A stretch of 64,000 nt of DNA from Fulvivirga lutea (GTDB lineage: Bacteria; Bacteroidota; Bacteroidia; Cytophagales; Cyclobacteriaceae). The DNA lies in contig NZ_CP070608.1 in NCBI RefSeq assembly GCF_017068455.1, forward strand, positions 3,267,488-3,331,487, given 5' to 3'. The notes beneath the pieces are model-generated. The model saw only the letters and a program-made list of their open reading frames with translations, did not search any database and was not told where the DNA came from. Numbering within the stretch: position 1 is the stretch's first letter; the number at the start of each line of letters is the position of its first letter. Made by a program: the position numbers and the translations under genes. Of the stretch, positions 44,591-52,789 are shown piece after piece.

Positions 44591-45829
44591 CTATTCGAAT
44601 CTGAGGGATTCTATTGGATCTAATTTAGCTGCCTTGTTTGCAGGGTAATATCCGGATATTAATCCAACTACAATACAAACCACAAGACCAACTATTACCC
44701 AAAGCCATGGCACAACAAAACCATCTATACCAATTACTTTAGAAATGAGATTTCCGATAGCAATTCCTAAAATTACTCCTGCAATTCCCCCAAGTAAACA
44801 AACAACAATTGCTTCAATGATAAACTGTTGCCTGATTCTTAGCGGGGTGGCACCAAGAGCTTTCCTCACACCAACTTCTCTGGTTCTTTCAGTAACTGAT
44901 ACAAGCATTATGTTCATCAAGGCAATAGAAGCACCCAACAATGTAATAAACCCAATACCAAAACCACCGAGCCTCATCACACTTGTAACTTGCTCAAGCC
45001 TATCTGCCAAGGACTCACTTTTTGCAATTTCAAAGCTATTAGGCTCCCCTAATTTATCTTGTCGAATTTTTCGCATAAGCGCTGTAGCCTCACCCATGGC
45101 CATTTCCATTTGACTGGGATCATTGATGCCAACTGTCATGCTGTATCTTAATACTCTATTTGAAGATAATCTACTTGCATTTAGAATGGGTATAATCACA
45201 GAATTATCCGGGCCACCTCCACCACCAATCTGACCTCTTTCTTCCAATATACCTATTATCCTATACTTGTTCCCCAATAAAGAAATCTCTTTACCTAATG
45301 GATCTACATTATCATCAAAAATTGATTCTTTTACATCTACACCAATAATGGCCACGTTAGTACCATACTGATTTTCAATAATTGAAAAGTTTCTTCCTTT
45401 TTCAATATTCAATCCCTCTAGGGCTATATACTCTTCATTCGCTCCATTGATCCAAACATTGGGGTTGGTCTTCTTCGACTCGTATTTAACTTCAGCCACT
45501 CCTGTGATGCTAGTATTTAAACTAACAGAGGTAGAAAAATCATAATTATCGATAAATCTCATCGCCTCTTTTAATTTTAGAGGTGGTTGCGATTTTTCCT
45601 GAATACCTCCACTCCTACCTCCTCTGTTTCGTTTTGAGTAAATATCGAATGTGTTTACCCCAAGCTCGGAAAGAGAATCTGTGACGGAGTATTGTATACC
45701 GTCAATGGCGGTAAGTATTCCTACCAATGAAGTGATACCAAGTGTTACAATTAAAGCCGTTAGAACAGTCCTTAATAAATTTGCCTTGATCGATTTCAGC
45801 CCTTCTTTTATATTCTCAACAAGATTCAT
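44591..45829 (-). CDS. MacB-like ABC transporter permease
   Basis: A 412-residue permease with the four-helix MacB layout: a membrane segment at about 21-43, a large periplasmic MacB-type domain (about 50-280), and three C-terminal helices (about 290-400). The FtsX signature is SVTERTREVGVRKALGATP near residue 315, and the C-terminus PANKAAKLDPIESLRFE is also diagnostic. No ATPase or membrane-fusion partner is next to it, so it must share these with another locus. Such systems move lipoproteins, peptides or antibiotics, or do mechanotransmission; the role here is unknown. Confidence 0.87.
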   Translation of the reverse strand: MNLVENIKEGLKSIKANLLRTVLTALIVTLGITSLVGILTAIDGIQYSVTDSLSELGVNTFDIYSKRNRGGRSGGIQEKSQPPLKLKEAMRFIDNYDFSTSVSLNTSITGVAEVKYESKKTNPNVWINGANEEYIALEGLNIEKGRNFSIIENQYGTNVAIIGVDVKESIFDDNVDPLGKEISLLGNKYRIIGILEERGQIGGGGGPDNSVIIPILNASRLSSNRVLRYSMTVGINDPSQMEMAMGEATALMRKIRQDKLGEPNSFEIAKSESLADRLEQVTSVMRLGGFGIGFITLLGASIALMNIMLVSVTERTREVGVRKALGATPLRIRQQFIIEAIVVCLLGGIAGVILGIAIGNLISKVIGIDGFVVPWLWVIVGLVVCIVVGLISGYYPANKAAKLDPIESLRFE

Positions 45830-45941
45830 TAATCTACATTTATGAAACTAAATTAAGTATTTCTCACGTTCAACATTGTAATTATTGATTAATTAGACAT
45901 AATATCGTTTTATCGGTAATTTAGATAGTTGAAATATTCTT

Positions 45942-47201
45942 ATGCATAAATTATTAGTTCTTTTAGTATCACTTTTCATCTACTCTTCATCCTTTGGAAG
46001 CTACATTTTAATTCCGATGGATGAGAAGCAGTCCAACCACCTAAAAGCGTATGGTATTGCGTATTGGATACTACAAAATGATATTGAAGTAGACTGGTTG
46101 CTGAACTTCAAAGGAGGCAGCTTTATGGTTAAATATTATCAAAAATTCGAAAACGAGTTGATCATAAGAGGCGTGAGCTATGAGGTGATTTCTGATGCTC
46201 AATCGAATCAAATAATTGAACAAATAGCAAGTCCGGCTAACAATGCAGATGTAATGCGTCTAGATAAGTTTCCCAAGATTGCTGTGTACTCTCCAAAAAG
46301 TAAATTGCCATGGGACGATGCCGTTACACTTGTATTATCCTATGCAGAAATACCCTATGACGTAATTTTTGATGAAGAAGTGTTGGAAGGCAAACTCCCT
46401 GAATATGATTGGTTGCATCTTCACCATGAAGATTTTACAGGACAATATGGCAAATTCTATCGCTCATTTAAGAATATGCCATGGTATATTGAGCAGCAAA
46501 GAGAATTTGAAGAATCAGCAAGAAAGCATGGGTTCAGTAAGGTTTCTCATTTAAAACTTGCATCTGCGAAAAGAATCAAAGAGTTTGTAATCGGTGGAGG
46601 GTTTCTTTTTGCTATGTGCTCAGCCACTGACACTTACGACATAGCTTTGGCGGGAGAAGGGATTGATATGATTGACAGAATGTACGATGGAGATCCTGCT
46701 GATCCTCATGCGCAGCAGAAGCTAAACTTCAATAGCACTTTTGCATTTCAGGACTTTAAAATATCTAAAAACCCATACGAGTACGAGTTTTCTAATATCG
46801 ACAACAATTTTGCCGAACGAGGCTTGAGAGAAGAAAACGATTATTTTAACTTGTTTGAATTCTCCGCTAAGTGGGACCCGATACCAACCATGCTCACGCA
46901 AAATCATACAAGAGTTATTAAAGGTTTCTATGGCCAAACAACCGGATATAAGAAAAATCTGATAAAGCCAGATGTCGTGATAATGGGCGAGAACAAAACA
47001 ATTAAAGAAGCCAAGTATTTGCACGGTGTATTTGGAAAAGGCTTTTGGACATTTTATGGAGGTCATGACCCTGAAGACTATCAGCATCTTGTAAACGAAG
47101 AACCTACAGATTTAAACCTACATCCAAACTCACCAGGTTATCGCTTAATTCTGAACAATATACTTTTTCCTGCTGCGAAAAAGAAAAAACAGAAGACCTG
47201 A
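45942..47201 (+). CDS. Secreted protein of unknown function with GATase-like elbow
   Basis: A 419-residue protein with a signal peptide (MHKLLVLLVSLFIYSSSFGS). The segment GGGFLFAMCSATDTYDIALAG near residue 220 resembles a class I glutamine-amidotransferase-like nucleophile elbow, with Cys225 as candidate, and IAVYSPKSKLPWDDAVTLVL near residue 107 looks like the start of a Rossmann domain. I recall relatives in Bacteroidota labelled asparagine synthetase B, but no pyrophosphatase loop or N-terminal Cys is visible, so that label seems wrong. It is divergent from the ABC permease and convergent with miaE, sharing no spacer with it. Confidence 0.7.
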   Translation: MHKLLVLLVSLFIYSSSFGSYILIPMDEKQSNHLKAYGIAYWILQNDIEVDWLLNFKGGSFMVKYYQKFENELIIRGVSYEVISDAQSNQIIEQIASPANNADVMRLDKFPKIAVYSPKSKLPWDDAVTLVLSYAEIPYDVIFDEEVLEGKLPEYDWLHLHHEDFTGQYGKFYRSFKNMPWYIEQQREFEESARKHGFSKVSHLKLASAKRIKEFVIGGGFLFAMCSATDTYDIALAGEGIDMIDRMYDGDPADPHAQQKLNFNSTFAFQDFKISKNPYEYEFSNIDNNFAERGLREENDYFNLFEFSAKWDPIPTMLTQNHTRVIKGFYGQTTGYKKNLIKPDVVIMGENKTIKEAKYLHGVFGKGFWTFYGGHDPEDYQHLVNEEPTDLNLHPNSPGYRLILNNILFPAAKKKKQKT

Positions 47202-47795
47202 TTAATGCATCCTATCACCTCTCACTTCAAGATTGGCAAGAATATCAGCTTCTCCTTTTAAAATTTCTTTCCACCTTTTCATTACATCATCTTCAGGCAG
47301 ATACGTTTTGGCTAGCTGCAGGAAATTCTTATAATGACCGGCTTCACTAACCATTAACTCATAGTAGAATTTTTGAAGACTTTCATCCGCAATATGCTTC
47401 CAAAGTAGCCTGAATCGCTCGCAGCTCCTGGCTTCTATTAATGCATTTATCAGTAGTTTCTCAACAAGCTGTTCCTCACGACTACCACCCTTCTTTTCAA
47501 GTTTCGAAAGCTGAAGCACATATTCATCTTTTCTCTGTTTACCTAGTTTGAACCCTCGTTTGGTGAGCTCTTCAATAACACGCTCAAAATGACTCCACTC
47601 CTCGGCTACAACAGGCGTAAGCATTTCAACTAGCTCAGTTTTATCAGAGAATTTAACAATTAATGATATGCATGATGATGCCGCCTTTTGTTCACAGTAA
47701 GCATGGTCAACCAAAATATCCTCAATGCTCTTTTCAGCTATGTTTACCCAACGTGGATCAGTAGGCAATTCAAGTCCAAGTACGTGCTTCTCCAT
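47202..47795 (-). CDS. miaE: tRNA 2-methylthio-N6-isopentenyladenosine hydroxylase (MiaE)
   Basis: A 197-residue ferritin-like diiron enzyme hydroxylating the ms2i6A37 base of tRNAs. Iron-binding Glu/His residues appear in VAEEWSHFERV, IEARSCERFRLL, and MVSEAGHYKNFL. The start MEKHVLGLELPTDPRW is typical of MiaE; an upstream in-frame Met 12 codons earlier would overlap the porin gene and is less likely. Its ATG lies 1 base after the putative porin stop. It depends on oxygen, consistent with an aerobic organism. miaA and miaB are not in this window. Confidence 0.9.
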   Translation of the reverse strand: MEKHVLGLELPTDPRWVNIAEKSIEDILVDHAYCEQKAASSCISLIVKFSDKTELVEMLTPVVAEEWSHFERVIEELTKRGFKLGKQRKDEYVLQLSKLEKKGGSREEQLVEKLLINALIEARSCERFRLLWKHIADESLQKFYYELMVSEAGHYKNFLQLAKTYLPEDDVMKRWKEILKGEADILANLEVRGDRMH

Positions 47796-47796
47796 A

Positions 47797-49791
47797 TCAA
47801 TCAAATAACATCCAGTCAATTCCAAAATCAACGATAGTCTCCTGGCCGGGATAATAAGGCGTGATTAAATATCCTGTACCTCTAATTCTCTCCACCACAT
47901 TGTTCACTTTCAAAAATGCTCGACCTCGGTTGATCTTGATATTAAAAAAAACATCAATTAAGGGATAAGAATTAACTTCAAAATCATCTTGCACATAATA
48001 TTGCATGGTTGAAGGATCATAGCCATTGGCAAAATATGCTGAACGTTGATGGTAATCTACACCTAGCTGCATTTCCAAATTGCCATCATACAAAATATTC
48101 GTATAGAACAATTGGGCATTAACGAGAAAATCAGGAACGTTTACTGCACTTGCACTGGAACCGGAAACGTTACCATAAATAACCTGACCTTTTAGCACAA
48201 ATCTTTTAAAGAATGTGTAGGATGCCTTAACATCTGCTTTAATAATGCTGATGTCTCCACCAGCTTGTTGTGGTTGTATATTTCTAATTGAATCAAATTC
48301 CGGATCTATCTTCTGGAAGTAGACATAATCAGTAATCAAATTATAACTAACAGATGGAGAAAAATTTAATTCTTTATAATTCAAATTAAGGCCTGACTCA
48401 AGTTTTGTGTTAATGGTAGATTCAAAATCATTGCGCCAGTTATTATGTCTACTTAAGTATGCTCGCTGAACATAGGAGGGCAAATATCTAGAGCTATTAC
48501 CACTAGCATAGAACCACTTGTTTCTTATTTCGGCATCTAACTTGTAATTCTCGCCCGACAAATACTCACCTCCAACAGAAATATAACTAAGAGAATCATT
48601 TCCAAACCTTAAATTAAACCCACCATAGTGCTCCATATAATAGGTCCCATAATCCAACTCACCCTCATCTATGTATTTGAAGTCCATGTTCACTTCTCTT
48701 CCCCTATAGTAAAAGCTATAGAAGGTTTTGCCAATATCTCCTTTAACACCCACCTCATGCTGACGGTGAATAATTTTAGAACGATCTTTAATTGGTATTG
48801 TATCTAAAGCAACCGGTCCGAAAAAATCGGCATTCGTTTCTACTCCTTGCGTGGCTGTATTCGTAAAATCATTAAGTTGCTTATATCTATCATGGCTATG
48901 GAAGAATTGAACCTGATCATTTAGCTTGTATTGCTGATATAGATGATAATTAGTTCTTAGTTCTCTTGTTTCAGCATCTTGCAAATTGGCTTGCCTGTTC
49001 TCTTTAAAAAAGGTTCGAAACGTTGAGTCTTCAGGGTCAATAAGAATGCCTCCGTATTCTGACACCTCATGATTATTTCTAGAGAAGTTACCCGACACAA
49101 AGTATTTACCATTTTTAGTTCTGTAATTACCATGTACATTGTAATAGGTGCCTAAAACGTTACGATCTCCCCTACGCTCTCGCTCAATTTGCTTGTCTAT
49201 AAGTAAGCCTCTATAGTTGAATCCAAAATTGGATCGCTCATCAATATTTCTTGTGTATTGGGCTTCTGTTACTGACCTGCCCTGGCCACCCCAAATAATA
49301 CCAAACTTTGAGTATGGTGATTTTGTATTATAAATTTTGATTTCCTCTGGATCCTGGAAATACAAATCATAGATATTAAAACCAGACCTCCCTCCAATAA
49401 TATCTGGCGATTGAGGATAAATAGGACTAATTGGAGTTCCTATATTTCCTAGGTTTTGATATAAGTTTCGTTCTTTGGCAATAAACTGATGTTTATGAAA
49501 ATCTGTGATAGACGTATCTAGAACATTCCATTTTTCATTATTGTACTTTATGTTTTTTTCCAAAGTATATTGAGTTGTTTTTGGACCATAAACTTGTTTA
49601 GTACTATCATCTAAAATGGAAGAACCTTCTTTCCTTTCAGCTTTTGGTGCAGGAGAAGAGTTAATGCCACCAGTTGTTGCAGGCGGTCGCCCTTGAGTAT
49701 TAAAATCTCCACTTATTACCCTTTTTCTCTGACCTAAGGCAAAATTTCCGATTAATACTAAAAGTATAAGAAGCTTAATTCGCACGCTCAA
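47797..49791 (-). CDS. Putative porin (Bacteroidota outer-membrane beta-barrel)
   Basis: A 664-residue protein with a signal peptide (about 1-20, ending NFALGQ), a Pro/Ser-rich linker, and then alternating aromatic strands ending in a barrel-type C-terminal FGIDWMLFD. YLGN- and RNLYQNLGNIGTPISPIY-type motifs mark the Bacteroidota 'putative porin' family. It would sit in the outer membrane, but its solute is unknown. The start is TTG or the GTG two codons later; no ATG is near. It lies 15 bases after lpxK and 1 base before miaE, forming a small operon. Confidence 0.85.
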   Translation of the reverse strand: MSVRIKLLILLVLIGNFALGQRKRVISGDFNTQGRPPATTGGINSSPAPKAERKEGSSILDDSTKQVYGPKTTQYTLEKNIKYNNEKWNVLDTSITDFHKHQFIAKERNLYQNLGNIGTPISPIYPQSPDIIGGRSGFNIYDLYFQDPEEIKIYNTKSPYSKFGIIWGGQGRSVTEAQYTRNIDERSNFGFNYRGLLIDKQIERERRGDRNVLGTYYNVHGNYRTKNGKYFVSGNFSRNNHEVSEYGGILIDPEDSTFRTFFKENRQANLQDAETRELRTNYHLYQQYKLNDQVQFFHSHDRYKQLNDFTNTATQGVETNADFFGPVALDTIPIKDRSKIIHRQHEVGVKGDIGKTFYSFYYRGREVNMDFKYIDEGELDYGTYYMEHYGGFNLRFGNDSLSYISVGGEYLSGENYKLDAEIRNKWFYASGNSSRYLPSYVQRAYLSRHNNWRNDFESTINTKLESGLNLNYKELNFSPSVSYNLITDYVYFQKIDPEFDSIRNIQPQQAGGDISIIKADVKASYTFFKRFVLKGQVIYGNVSGSSASAVNVPDFLVNAQLFYTNILYDGNLEMQLGVDYHQRSAYFANGYDPSTMQYYVQDDFEVNSYPLIDVFFNIKINRGRAFLKVNNVVERIRGTGYLITPYYPGQETIVDFGIDWMLFD

Positions 49792-49806
49792 AATTAGATA
49801 ATTAGA

Positions 49807-50847
49807 TTAATTCTCTGTCTTCATAATTGATTCCTTGACCATCTTATCAAAAACCTCACCATCTTCTATAAAACAATGCTCTATGGGTGTATAAAAAATA
49901 GGCAAATGGTCTGCTACACTTTTTATCTCACCGTTGAGCAACTTCACAATATCTTTTTCGGTAGTAACAATTGATTTGTCTTCGAATGGAATTTGCCTGA
50001 ACCGTTCTTCAACTAAATTCATGTCTTTTGAAGAATACTCATGATGATCGTTAAAATAAATATCATCTACTAAATTGTATTTAGATGAGATATATTCGGT
50101 AAATGGCTTGCTGTAGGCAAGACCGGAAAACAGAAGAACATTTTCACTCAACTTATTATAATCTTCATTTAGAGGCACCGGATCTAAATACTTGATAGCC
50201 GAAAAGAACACTTTGCTATCACTATAGTTACCAATTTTCTCCCTTATGGAATTACGTTCATTTGCTGATAGCTCTTGAGGGCATTTTGTGACTACAATTA
50301 TATCTGCTCTTTTTGCTCCTTTCCGCGCTTCTCTCAATCTTCCTAAAGGCAATACATGATCATTATAAAAAAGGCGATTGTAATCTGTAAGCATAATATT
50401 CAATGAAGGCTTAACGTATCTATGTTGGTAGGAATCATCCATTAAAATTACATCTGGAGATAGCTCCGCCAGTATATATGGAATTGCAACAGCCCTTTCT
50501 TCTCCAACAGTTACATGGATGTTTTTAAACTTGTTGAAGAATTGAAAAGGCTCATCTCCTAGAGTTTTAGCATTATCATTACTGTTAGCAATTCTAAACC
50601 CCTTTGTTTTTCGCCCATAGCCTCTACTTAAAGTGGCTATTGTGTAAGATTCGCCCAAAAGTCTCACTAAATACTCTACCATAGGGCTTTTACCGGTACC
50701 TCCAACAGTAAGGTTTCCTACCCCGATGACATTCGCCTCAAATTCAAAAGACTTTTTGTACCCGATATCAAACAAATAGTTCCTTAATCTGGTAACACCA
50801 TCATAAAGAATGGCAAAGGGAAACAAAATCCATTTTAAAATATTCAT
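49807..50847 (-). CDS. lpxK: Tetraacyldisaccharide 4'-kinase (LpxK)
   Basis: A 346-residue inner-membrane-associated kinase adding the 4'-phosphate of lipid A. The P-loop is GVGNLTVGGTGKSPMVEYL at about 41-59, with an N-terminal hydrophobic anchor (WILFPFAILYDGV), TLSRGYGRKT, and ILMDDSYQHRYV, all standard LpxK motifs. The second Walker-like site and VTTEKDIVKL complete the fold. It starts the lpxK-porin-miaE operon and is divergent from the Nif3 gene across 61 bp. Lipid A synthesis fits the Gram-negative envelope. Confidence 0.93.
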   Translation of the reverse strand: MNILKWILFPFAILYDGVTRLRNYLFDIGYKKSFEFEANVIGVGNLTVGGTGKSPMVEYLVRLLGESYTIATLSRGYGRKTKGFRIANSNDNAKTLGDEPFQFFNKFKNIHVTVGEERAVAIPYILAELSPDVILMDDSYQHRYVKPSLNIMLTDYNRLFYNDHVLPLGRLREARKGAKRADIIVVTKCPQELSANERNSIREKIGNYSDSKVFFSAIKYLDPVPLNEDYNKLSENVLLFSGLAYSKPFTEYISSKYNLVDDIYFNDHHEYSSKDMNLVEERFRQIPFEDKSIVTTEKDIVKLLNGEIKSVADHLPIFYTPIEHCFIEDGEVFDKMVKESIMKTEN

Positions 50848-50876
50848 AACAGAAGTTTATGCCTCCTATATTTTCT

Positions 50877-50884
50877 TATTTTTG
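50877..50884 (+). promoter_or_regulatory. -7 promoter element for the Nif3-like gene
   Basis: TATTTTTG matches TAnnTTTG exactly, 25 bases before the ATG. A TTTA at 50856-50859 is a weak -33 candidate at 17-base spacing. It lies in the divergent lpxK/Nif3 spacer. Confidence 0.4.
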
Positions 50885-50908
50885 AAAGAGCCGCAAAATT
50901 GGTGATTT

Positions 50909-52006
50909 ATGACTAGAATAAAAGATATTATCACACATTTAGAATCTATTGCACCATTAAGTTACCAGGAAAGCTATGACAATAGTGGTTTACTGGTAGG
51001 TAGCCAAAACGACCCGGTTAATGGTATCTTGATTACCTTGGATGTAACAGAAGATGTTGTGGAGGAAGCAATTAACCTAAAATCTAATTTAATTATTGCC
51101 CATCATCCCATCATTTTTAAGGGTTTAAAGTCGATTACTGGTAAAAACTATGTAGAGAGAACAGTTCTGAAGGCAATTCAGAATAACATCGCCATTTATG
51201 CTATACATACTAACCTCGATAACATTATTAATGGTGTTAATCACAAAATAGCGAGTCTGATTGGTCTTCAGAATTTAGAAATTCTTTTGCCAAAAGGTGA
51301 TACATTAATTAAGCTAGTTACTTATTCTCCAAAAAAATCAGCTGACAAAGTGAAGCAGGGACTGTTTGAAGCCGGAGCAGGAAACATTGGAAACTATTCC
51401 GAATGTGCCTTTACATCTGAAGGAACAGGTCAATTTACTCCAAACGACAAAGCCAACCCCACTATTGGTAGCAATAATAAAGCAGAAAAAGTTGATGAAG
51501 TTCGAATTGAAGTAATTGTTCCAAAACATGATTCTCGTAAAGTCATACAAAAATTAAATGCTGTTCACCCTTATGAGGAAGTTGCTTACTATATACTGCC
51601 AATAAGTAATGCTAATCAGGAAGTTGGCTCAGGTATGATTGGTGAGCTTGAAGAGGAGATTTCTACTTTAGACTTTCTAAAGCAAGTGAAGAGCATAATG
51701 AAAGTAGGTTGTGTGAGACACACCAAATCAATAAAGGATAAAATTAAAAAAGTAGCTGTTTGTGGAGGATCGGGTAGTTTTCTTTTATCACAGGCCAAAA
51801 GACAAGGTGCTGATGTCTTTATTACTGCGGATTTTAAGTACCACGAATTTTTTGATGCAGAAGATAACATCGTTATAGCAGATATAGGGCACTATGAAAG
51901 TGAACAATTCACAAAAGAATTAATTCATGAGTTATTAAGTGAAAAATTTACTACTTTTGCACTCAATTTGTCAAACACCGTTACAAACCCTATTAGCTAT
52001 CTTTAA
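50909..52006 (+). CDS. Nif3-like dinuclear metal-centre protein (YqfO type)
   Basis: A 365-residue Nif3 (YbgI/YqfO) protein. ESYDNSGLLVGS starts the family core, IIAHHPIIFKGLKSI gives two metal-ligand His residues, and ADFKYHEFFDAED and DIGHYESEQF supply the later ones. The middle insertion (about 135-220) is the PII/CutA-like domain of the longer YqfO form, which accounts for its length. Described variously as a GTP cyclohydrolase I type 2, its cellular role is not settled. It begins a co-directional run with the coiled-coil protein gene, 5 bases apart. Confidence 0.9.
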   Translation: MTRIKDIITHLESIAPLSYQESYDNSGLLVGSQNDPVNGILITLDVTEDVVEEAINLKSNLIIAHHPIIFKGLKSITGKNYVERTVLKAIQNNIAIYAIHTNLDNIINGVNHKIASLIGLQNLEILLPKGDTLIKLVTYSPKKSADKVKQGLFEAGAGNIGNYSECAFTSEGTGQFTPNDKANPTIGSNNKAEKVDEVRIEVIVPKHDSRKVIQKLNAVHPYEEVAYYILPISNANQEVGSGMIGELEEEISTLDFLKQVKSIMKVGCVRHTKSIKDKIKKVAVCGGSGSFLLSQAKRQGADVFITADFKYHEFFDAEDNIVIADIGHYESEQFTKELIHELLSEKFTTFALNLSNTVTNPISYL

Positions 52007-52011
52007 AATAC

Positions 52012-52788
52012 ATGGAAAATAACACTGTAGCACAAAAACTAGAGGCACTCGTAAAATTACAATCCATTGACACAAAATTAGACCAGCTTAAAAAACTCAG
52101 AGGTGATTTACCTGAGGAAGTTCAGGACCTAGAAGATGAACTTACTGGCTATAATACAAGACTTACACGTTTTAATACTGAGCTTGAAGAGCTTGAAGAA
52201 AGCATTAACACAAGCAAGGCTGGTATAAAGGAGTCTGAAAAGCTTATCGCAAAGTACAATGAGCAGCAAAAAAATGTTAGAAATAACAGAGAATTTGATG
52301 CCATTACAAAAGAAGTAGAGCTTCAGGAGTTGGAGATTCAGATTCTTGAGAAGAAAATTAAAGAAGCTGGAGAGAGCATAGAAAAGAAAAAAGAAGATAT
52401 TGCTGACCTTCAAAATCTTATCAATGAAAGAAATGAAGATCTAAATTCTAAAAAGAAAGAATTAGAAGAAATTCTATCTGACAGCCAAGAAGAAGAGCAA
52501 AAACTTAATGCTGACAGAGAGAAGGCTACTAAAAAGATTGAAGACAAGCTTTTAGTTTATTACAATAAATTGAGAGCTAACTTATCCAATGGTTTAGCAG
52601 TAGTAAGCGTGAAGAGAGGCGCAGCAGAAGGATGCAATATCATTATCCCTCCGCAAAAAATTGCTGAGATTAAGGAGAAGAAGAAAATTGTTATTGACGA
52701 GCATTCTGGGCGAATCCTTGCAGATGTTGATGTAGAGGAAGAAGTTCAAGAAAAGCCTAAAAGAACATCAAGACGAAAAAAGGCATAA
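52012..52788 (+). CDS. Coiled-coil protein with decayed C4 zinc-ribbon
   Basis: A 258-residue protein. Residues about 5-185 form an almost continuous Glu/Lys-rich coiled coil. The C-terminus has the outline of a zf-RING_7/DksA-like ribbon, but three of four Cys ligands are gone: in RGAAEGCNIIIPPQ only Cys208 stays, and the usual C-E-H-C-GRIL reads DEHSGRIL (Asp229, Ser232). It probably no longer binds zinc. The end is Lys/Arg-rich (KRTSRRKKA). The family is conserved next to Nif3 genes, which matches this arrangement. The function is not known. Confidence 0.85.
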   Translation: MENNTVAQKLEALVKLQSIDTKLDQLKKLRGDLPEEVQDLEDELTGYNTRLTRFNTELEELEESINTSKAGIKESEKLIAKYNEQQKNVRNNREFDAITKEVELQELEIQILEKKIKEAGESIEKKKEDIADLQNLINERNEDLNSKKKELEEILSDSQEEEQKLNADREKATKKIEDKLLVYYNKLRANLSNGLAVVSVKRGAAEGCNIIIPPQKIAEIKEKKKIVIDEHSGRILADVDVEEEVQEKPKRTSRRKKA

Positions 52789-52789
52789 T

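Noticed and set aside
45942-47201. Calling the plus-strand secreted protein an asparagine synthetase
   Set aside because: No N-terminal Cys, no SGGxDS loop, and it has a signal peptide.
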